DNA of 64,000 nucleotides. Origin: Manis javanica (lineage: Eukaryota; Chordata; Mammalia; Pholidota; Manidae). Under the pieces are notes generated by a model. The model saw nothing but the letters and a program-made list of their open reading frames with translations, was not told the origin of the DNA and searched no databases. The stretch spans positions 156,066,401-156,130,400 of the forward strand of contig NC_133158.1 in the NCBI RefSeq assembly GCF_040802235.1. Direction: 5' to 3'. Both the position numbers and the translations under genes were made by a program. Each line of letters starts with the position of its first letter. Position 1 is the first letter of the stretch. Shown in pieces: positions 57,160 through 64,000 of this stretch.

Positions 57160-57530
57160 TCTTCTCTGAGAATTTGTGTTATTGTTGTCATAAACATTGC
57201 TTCTACATATATTATAAACCCAACAGTATTTTATTATGTTTTACTTTAAACAGTTATCTTTTAAAAGATTTAAATAACAACTACAAGCATTTATATTGCA
57301 CTTACCATTTTTGGTGCTTTTCATTTAGACTAAGATTTGGTATTGTTTTTCTTCTGCCTGAAGGACTTCCTTTAGCACAGGTTTTCTCGTGCTGGACTCT
57401 TTCCACTTTTGTATGTCTTAGAATGCCTTTATTGCACTTCCAGTATTTTTTGTTTTATTTTGTTTTGTGCTCTGGTACTTATTATTTGCCAGGCAGTATT
57501 TTAAGCACCTTGAAGATTTTATGATATGAA
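57160..57530 (-). mobile_element. Ancient L1 (ORF1/linker region), antisense
   Basis: 'tttttcttctgcctgaagga', 'cttcctttagcacaggtttt' and 'gtcttagaatgcctttattg' match the antisense of old L1 ORF1. Probably the same element as 56007-57030. Confidence 0.65.
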
Positions 57531-57564
57531 ACCTTATCTTTTACTTTATATATACTTTATTTTA

Positions 57565-57835
57565 ATTTTTTAAGATTTTAAAAATATTTTTGGTTTTGGT
57601 AATGTACACAACACACAATTTGCCATTTTATCAACTTTAACATGAAGTGTAATTAATTACATTGACAGTGTTGTACAGCTATCACTACTTTCTAGTTCTA
57701 AATAGTTTCATCACCTCAAACAGAAATTCTGTACCCATTAAGCAGTAATTTCCCACTCCTCTTCCTCCCAGCCTCTAGTAATCTTCAATCGACTTCTGTA
57801 TCTATGAATTTTCCAGATAATAAAGTGGGGCAATT
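57565..57835 (-). mobile_element. Old L1 3' UTR fragment
   Basis: 'gtaatgtacacaacacacaa', 'tttgccattttatcaacttt', 'acagaaattctgtacccatt' and 'cttctgtatctatgaatttt' are the L1M/L1MB-type 3' UTR in antisense order. Confidence 0.8.
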
Positions 57836-57839
57836 ATAG

Positions 57840-58360
57840 TGCTCACTTCATTTGTTTCTCATTTCTCAGGGAAGCATCACTGTTTTTATTTTGGTCCAAT
57901 ATCCAATGCCTTGAGAACTGTTTTCACATATTTTGTCCAGTTTTTTGGTTATTTTAGGTGGAATGGTAAATCCAGCCTGTGTTAGCCCATCTTGGCTAGA
58001 AACAGAAATCAAACCCTTATTTAACTCTTCAGGCTTTACCAAAATCATGTCTTGAATAAGTATGTAGGAGAAAAGGATATGCAATTAGAATGCCGTAATA
58101 AATCCCAGTATTTAAAGGGAGTCTAACTTTTTAAAATTTGCTGAAAATTGGAAAGAAGTTTAGATAATACATGTCAAACAACAGATTTAAATTGAGCATA
58201 TTAACTCCATTGTAACTCCACTCTTAAGTATAAAATGTACTCTAAAACTTCTTTCCATGTGGATAGTCTCCAAATTTCTGCTTCAGCACTTTCTAGAAAA
58301 GGTAATATTATCTTTGGGGGTATGATTAAATTTGGAGGTTAATCCACCCATTATTGGATG
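57840..58360. other. Intergenic, nothing recognised
   Basis: No gene or repeat family recognised. Confidence 0.45.
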
Positions 58361-58369
58361 AGCTTTAAT

Positions 58370-58640
58370 CATTTGCCTATTTTTAGCAACCATTTATTGT
58401 GTCTAAAATTGGCTAGGCACCATCCTAGGTTCTGTCTATACAAAATAAATAGAATATACATCACTCCTTCAGGGGCTTATACTCCAGGAGCCAGAACAAC
58501 TGCCCAGTCCTATAAGTCAGGCATGTTCGAGGCATATATTCTCTTTAAAGGCAGAGGGCACATTGAAAGAGCTATAAATGCTTGGACTGAAACAAAGCTA
58601 AAGAAGAGTTTCAAAAGGAAGAGAGAAGTCAAATGAAGAA
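58370..58640 (-). mobile_element. LINE-2 fragment, antisense
   Basis: 'caaccatttattgtgtctaa', 'ggctaggcaccatcctaggt' and 'ttcaggggcttatactccag' match the antisense L2 3' end ('tctaggcactg...ccctcatggagcttacattctag'). Confidence 0.68.
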
Positions 58641-58774
58641 GGAATTGAATATCAATTCTAAAGAATCCAAGTCTTAATTATGGACAAAGGAATGAACTTT
58701 TGAAAGCTGTTAAGTAAAGGTATGCTATGATCATAATTTCATACTGCATCAATCCTCCTGGAAGAAATATCAGG

Positions 58775-58992
58775 TGGGTTAGCAGCAATCAGAAAATTAT
58801 AGTCCATGGGCCATATCTAGCCCTCTACTTGTTTTTTCGTGAATAAAGTGTATGAAAACACAGCCATGCTTATTTGTTTACATATTGTGTTACAATGATA
58901 AAGTTGAGTAGTTACAACAGAGACCATATGTCCTGCAAAGCTGTAAGTATTTACAACGGAAGACTTTATAGAAAAAGTTTGCCGACCCATGG
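58775..58992 (-). mobile_element. hAT-type (Charlie-like) nonautonomous DNA transposon
   Basis: Ends in 'aaaaagtttgccgacccatg', the terminal-repeat pattern CAGGGGTCGGCAAAC in reverse. Internal blocks 'atagtccatgggccatatct', 'gtgtatgaaaacacagccat', 'aaagttgagtagttacaaca' and 'gagaccatatgtcctgcaaa' follow that element family in order. The left terminus is disturbed by a small insertion. The subfamily is not named. Confidence 0.82.
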
Positions 58993-58999
58993 AGTAGAG

Positions 59000-60745
59000 T
59001 GAGTCAAGAATGATTTCAGAAACTAATTAGAAAGGTTCTAGCAATAGTTCTAATGAGACACTATAAGAGCCTGACATTTAACAGGGCTTCTCACATGTTT
59101 AGCATCACTGGACCATGATTTTTACCATTTCCTTCAGTACTAAATCAAAACCAGGAGGCATTTTGTTAACCACCAACTGGTCTTTGCAAATAAAGCAGTA
59201 TGTGGGCAAAGCAGTGAGGGCTGCTCTCTCGTTCGGCAATGCCTTTCTAGGAACACGTATTGCTGAGCTCCCTCAGAAATGAGCCTGAAGCACCTTCTCC
59301 AATCTACATCATGGCTCATAAAATCAGTATTCTTCTTCTGTAGTTGAGGTGTTCAGAAATGAATATAAAAAGTGATTGAGGCTATATTTCTCCCAGTGCA
59401 TATATTAAGAACAGCTTCCCACTCTGTAGATTTCACCCAACTCTAAGTCAAAATCTATTCATGCCCACCCAACATAGTATTTGTCATTCTGATTCTATGA
59501 TATTGATATACAAAGCCAAACAGTGTCATTTGATAAAGGAATTTTGCCAAGAGCTTGCCTTGCTTTCTTCTGAGCATATTTGTCACTGTGCAGATGGTTT
59601 TATATGCTCCTTGGTAATATATGGCTTGCAAGTGGTTTTACTAGAAAGCAAAGAGTAAATTTTGACCACTTTCTATTTTAGCAGAAGAATTCATCAATTT
59701 CATGCTAAAAAAGCATGATTTTGTGATTTTTCTGGAAAAATCTAGAGAAATGAGGTCATTTTGCTTTTAAAAATGGCATGAAAGTCTTTTTAGCTTTATG
59801 TCTCTATTTGATCATACTTTATAAAATAATATTTTGAGGGTTAGGAAGGTCTCTAGCTGAATAAAACCAGGTTTTCAAATATTACATGTCACATTTTGTA
59901 TTTCCAGTTTTATTTATCACTTTCTTTAAAAACATTATGATATATTCTCTTATTTCTACATATGTACACTTACATATTTATAATTTCACTGGAACACTGA
60001 TCAATGTTTAAAACTATGACATTATTCTGAATACTATTTGATTTTTCAACACTTTTGCTCTTTAGTGACCAACTTCTGAGCCATTTTTAAGTTTTTTAAA
60101 AATTAGTGACTTAACACAACCTATCACACAACCTTAATACAACCATTTTAAAATAAAAAATATATATATTTAACATATGTGAAATACACAGTATGAAAAA
60201 AGTTAACCTAGGTAAACTGTCTCCTGATAAATAAATGCAGCTTACATAAACTGATAAATACATCCTTTTCAGAACCTTCACAACTTTTAATATAGTAAAG
60301 ATTATTAAGCAACTTTCAACATTTTTATGATAATTTAATTAGCTTTCTTTTCCAAATTTCTGAAATTTGAAGACAACCAAAATAGGGCAGGTAAGAAGAG
60401 ATGGTGGTATGGTCTAGATTAAGAAAGGTCCCTGGGAAAAAGAATGATCCATCCAATATTTTTGTAAAAATAAACCTCTATGATTATGCTGCCAACATTT
60501 CAAATGAAATGAAGGATGTTGTCCTATTATAAGTATTTTTGGAGGAAATGCTACTAAAAAAGTCAACATGAAATTAAGTGTTTGTTTCTTCTAAGCATTA
60601 AAACATATTTATAACCTTAATCCTCATTGTAAATGCAAAATATGGTATCTCCAAAATGTAACTTTCAGTTTTATTTTATTTAAAGTGATTAGGAATGAGA
60701 TGACACATGCATTGAGAACTGGGAAAAAAAAAAGAAAAGGAAGCA
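59000..60745. other. Intergenic, no recognised gene
   Basis: About 1.7 kb, AT-rich. 59060-59290 has repeat-like phrasing ('acagggcttctcacat') that I cannot assign. Confidence 0.45.
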
Positions 60746-60754
60746 GCCATTACG

Positions 60755-60862
60755 ACTCCATGCGGAAAGAACAGCTAAGTGCAAACGCCTTGAGACAGAA
60801 ATTAAATCGCCATGTTCAAGGAGCAGAAAGTAGCCCAGTGGCTGGAGCAGAGTAAATACCCA
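60755..60862 (-). mobile_element. LINE-2 fragment, antisense
   Basis: 'agtgcaaacgccttgagaca', 'catgttcaaggagcagaaag' and 'ggctggagcagagtaaatac' match the antisense L2 block 'aaggccctgaggcgg...ttcgaggaacagcaagg...ggctggagcggagtgag'. Confidence 0.75.
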
Positions 60863-60869
60863 TCCGCAC

Positions 60870-63800
60870 ATGGTCCATGGTCTATATTTTATTAATAGCC
60901 ACATGGTATCCTCTTATTCATCTGTCATCTCCACGATGCTGGCATACAATAACCATCAATAAGAAACAAGCAGAGAAAGGTCTTGTACTCCACTGGTTAT
61001 AATATTTGATATATTTTTCGCAGTAGCCTTACAAAAGCTGATAAATCTCCTTTACTTATAGTGAACCAAGGGCAGAAACATTAGTTCTAAAGAGAATTAA
61101 TACTTATAAAGGGTGCTTGTCTATGTATTTCCATAGGCATAGCAGCAAATCTCTTCACATTCTGGTCACCAACTCAGCCCAAGAGCATTTGCCTCGACAC
61201 CCTCCAATATCAAATATTTTGGAAAATTCTGAGGAATTTCCTCTTGCCAGCCATTGTCCAAACTACTTCACATGTGGCAGCCTTGCCTCCCTTGACCCCT
61301 GGGCCCATCAAACAAGTAGAAAGCCCCTTCTCTTCACCAGGTGGTATAAACAAGCTCCCTTAAACTCAAATCTGAAAGAAGACAGGAAAGCTATAATAAA
61401 AAATTTAATGTAAAAGAGTATAAAAAAATTAATCAATAGCTACTGATCGTTTATAGCATTGTTTGTTAATTTCCTGTTTCACTCTACAAAAGATTTAAAG
61501 AGGTCTGAATAGACACTGGTGATACAAGAGGATAATATTAATAAGCCAAGGGAATCTTATTGAAGGGAAGATGTGATTAAGGAAAAAAGATCCATGAGAT
61601 TTAACAGGCAAAAATGTATACTGAGTGTGCCTGCAGAGCTGAGTCCTGGGTCTTGAATTTGGCTAAAATTTTCTGGTAATGAAAAGCAAAATTATGGGAC
61701 TATGTATCTGGAAGAATTGCTACTGAATTAGCCAATACCCAAATGAGGATACCAGAAATCTTTCACCCATTTCCCACTGACAAAACTCCTTAATATCCTC
61801 CTACAGTATTTGAGCTATTTTTATATTCATTCACTGCCTAAATATATTGCACATAATACATAATAAATGTTAAGTGGTTCATTCATCTGTCATCACCCTT
61901 AATTGGATTAATTTGTTAATTTTTAAATTTATTACTCAAGTTCTGGGACATTTTAAGATAAGCCCCTCAAAGTACATGGCTCATAAAAGATTCTCTTGGT
62001 AAAAATTTCACATGGATGGTGGGTTTGTGGGAAAGTTATTCTGAAACAGCCAGCACTTTCTTTTCATCTTGTGTCACATCCTTTTATACTAAGAAGTAGG
62101 GATATTTCTCTTTCTATGTGTAAGAAGTAATATTTCCAGAGTGGTAGATATGCTTAAAAACATCATTAGGAACAAAATATAATGCAATACAATTGTAAAG
62201 AAGATATGGTTATTAGGCTCATTCTTGAAAACTCAGTTGTACTAAAAAACAGTCTCTCAATAAAAAAACTGATTAATTCAAGTAGTAAATTTATATCCAA
62301 AATTCAAGAATTAACTGCTTTTTAGTCATTTCTGTTTCATCACCATTTTGAAGTACATTAGCAACAACACTTAGAAAATTTAACACATGGTGCATTTGCT
62401 ACAGGTAAAACAGTTATAAGAAGTATTCACTGACCTCCAGTCATTAACAGTTTGGTTGACCAGAGAACACATAAATACCTAACAAATTAATTAGAATAGA
62501 AATAGTTAAGTAAAATGGCCTTGATAATCACTTAATCTCTAAGTTAGAGGTGCATTAATTTGTTCTATCACAAATTAAAACCAATAGATACAATAAAAGA
62601 TCGATATCCCTCCTCTTTTAAAAGACACATATTTTAGAAGAAAAGATTTTGAAACTTTAGAGCTGAAGAAGCATGTCTGAATATAGAATATACTCCCACC
62701 CAGGGAGTTATACAGAATTATGATATTAGAATTTCTAGCACAAAATCTTATACCAACAATGCTTAAAGCATCTCTTGCCTATATACCTGTCAGCTGTATA
62801 TATAACTTATAACTTTAAGAAGTTGCATTTGAACATTAATAATTAAACAAATAAAGCATTAAATTCAGAACAAACCCTAATAGACCTTTATAGGTGTGTT
62901 GTTTTTTTTTTATATATTAAGAACAAGAAGCAGTATGTTAGTAATTAAGTAAATATTATAGTAAGTATAACTTATACTTGAAGCTTATCACTCCCCAGGA
63001 AACAGATATTTAATTTGTGGTCATGATAATAACAACCTAATGAACTTCACATCTTTAAGGAGAGCTTATTAAACTTCAAAGAAGGCAAAATAAGAATGTA
63101 TGAGTAAAAGTACATCCTTAGCCTTTCATTAGGCAAAATGAGCATGAGTCCTGGCCCAGCATGGCCTCCAAAGTTAGCACTCCCAACTACAAAGCAAATG
63201 TATGCAGAGAAATGTACAACAAAAGACAAAGCTTTTAAAGCTCCAGTTGAATTTCCACAAATGTTGCTTACAAAAGCCACCATTCTCTGTGTTAACAAAA
63301 AGTTGTGGATCCGTTCTTCACTAAATCCTCTTTTCTTGCATAATCCACCTTGTGCACTTTAGTTTGAGTGTGTTTTATCTGATCTAATCCTGGGCTCATT
63401 CACTCTCAGATAGAAGCAACAGGATTATTTCACACTTAAATGAGGTCCAATCTTTATGTGATCCATAAGAGGACACCTGGCTGTTACAGAATTTAAGCAA
63501 AAGATTAACCAGGTGCTCAAGGCACATAATGATTTCTAATATAATAACAGTTTATGTTAAAAAGAATTACTGTCAGACCACAGCAAAAATGCATTCTAAA
63601 TTGTACATATAAGGTCTATTCTATATAAGTCTATCATATGGGTATTTTATGTGTGTAATGTTTACACACTTACACACATAAGAGTATTCATTTCAAGAAA
63701 AGAATCCACATTCTATTAGAAATTTTATAACTCAAAGAGTGTTCACGTTTTCATTCATGTATTTCTTTCATATTAAGCACATCCACAGATTAAAATGGGT

Positions 63801-64000
63801 TGAGTAGGGCTAGGCTTTGTGGCTGAGCAAATTAGTCCCTGATTTTTTTCTTTTAATGCAGTGGACAAGAAAGCTCTATAGAAAATAATCTAAGTGCCCA
63901 TGAAGCTAGAAAACATGGATTAGTATGAAGTAAGTCTAGCTTCCTTGTCTTGGTCCTAGGGGACCATTATATTAAAAAAACTTGTATGTGCGTATGTGTG
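60870..64000. other. Intergenic, no recognised gene
   Basis: About 3.1 kb of AT-rich DNA without a supportable gene. A 12-bp inverted repeat with an 11-bp loop (TTATGTGTGTAA 63647-63658 / TTACACACATAA 63670-63681) lies near the end. The region 63120-63370 looks single-copy and has overlapping short frames on both strands with no domain. Confidence 0.45.

Noticed and set aside
59060..59290. Possible MER-type DNA transposon starting 'acagggcttctcacat'
   Set aside because: Only the first bases look like a terminal repeat; the body matches nothing I recognise.
63047..63362. Overlapping sense and antisense frames (83 and 74 residues), considered as an exon
   Set aside because: Neither resembles a known protein and no splice-site pattern supports an exon.
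1..64000. CRISPR arrays, bacterial operons, tRNA, rRNA or snRNA genes
   Set aside because: None seen; repeat content, composition and L1/L2/MIR relics show a mammalian nuclear genome.

Overview
This window looks like mammalian nuclear DNA from a gene-poor region. It is AT-rich, has no bacterial gene organisation, and is dominated by retrotransposon remains: LINE-1, LINE-2, MIR, LTRs of ERV1, MaLR and other types, and Tigger and hAT DNA transposons. I found no host protein-coding exon, no functional RNA gene and no CRISPR array. The 3' UTRs of the youngest L1s (starting 'ggtatcattaat' or 'ggtatcattgatatac' on the antisense strand) resemble pangolin (Manis) L1s as I remember them. No Alu, B1, tRNA-derived carnivore or ruminant SINE was seen, which fits that lineage. 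The species assignment is inference; 'placental mammal' is firm.

Layout. 1-580: a solo ERV1-like LTR with a perfect 5-bp target duplication. 1078-7182: a full-length but dead L1 on the minus strand (L1-A) with a 19/20-bp target duplication, broken ORF1 and ORF2, and two internal deletions. 8.6-12.3 kb: a nest of old L1 3' ends, one of them split by a long LTR, followed by two L2 fragments in opposite orientation. 12.3-21.5 kb: mostly unique or undatable sequence with L2, one MLT1-type MaLR LTR inside an L2, and an old L1 tail. 21.5-22.3 kb: MIR, L2 and a short 3' L1 insertion with a 14-bp target duplication. 25.2-30.3 kb: a rearranged, inverted L1 3' end carrying a 37-bp copy of DNA 1.27 kb upstream, old L1 ORF fragments on both strands, and a Tigger-type element. 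30.4-48.3 kb: L2 and MIR relics, a solo LTR cleanly splitting an L2, two weaker LTR candidates and several unique stretches that may hold conserved regulatory DNA. 48.3-57.8 kb: an ancient L1 split by a 7.0-kb insertion made of a full-length L1 (L1-B, minus) plus about 510 bp of non-L1 DNA on its 3' side, all inside one target duplication. This is the expected structure of a 3' transduction. 57.8-64 kb: L2, a hAT element and unique sequence.

No genes work together here. The biology readable in the window is transposon history: nested insertions that give relative ages, a mutated reverse transcriptase active site in L1-B, tandem repeats of about 180 bp in the L1-B 5' UTR, and insertion-associated rearrangements. 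Repeat family names come from memory of consensus sequences and were not checked against a library.
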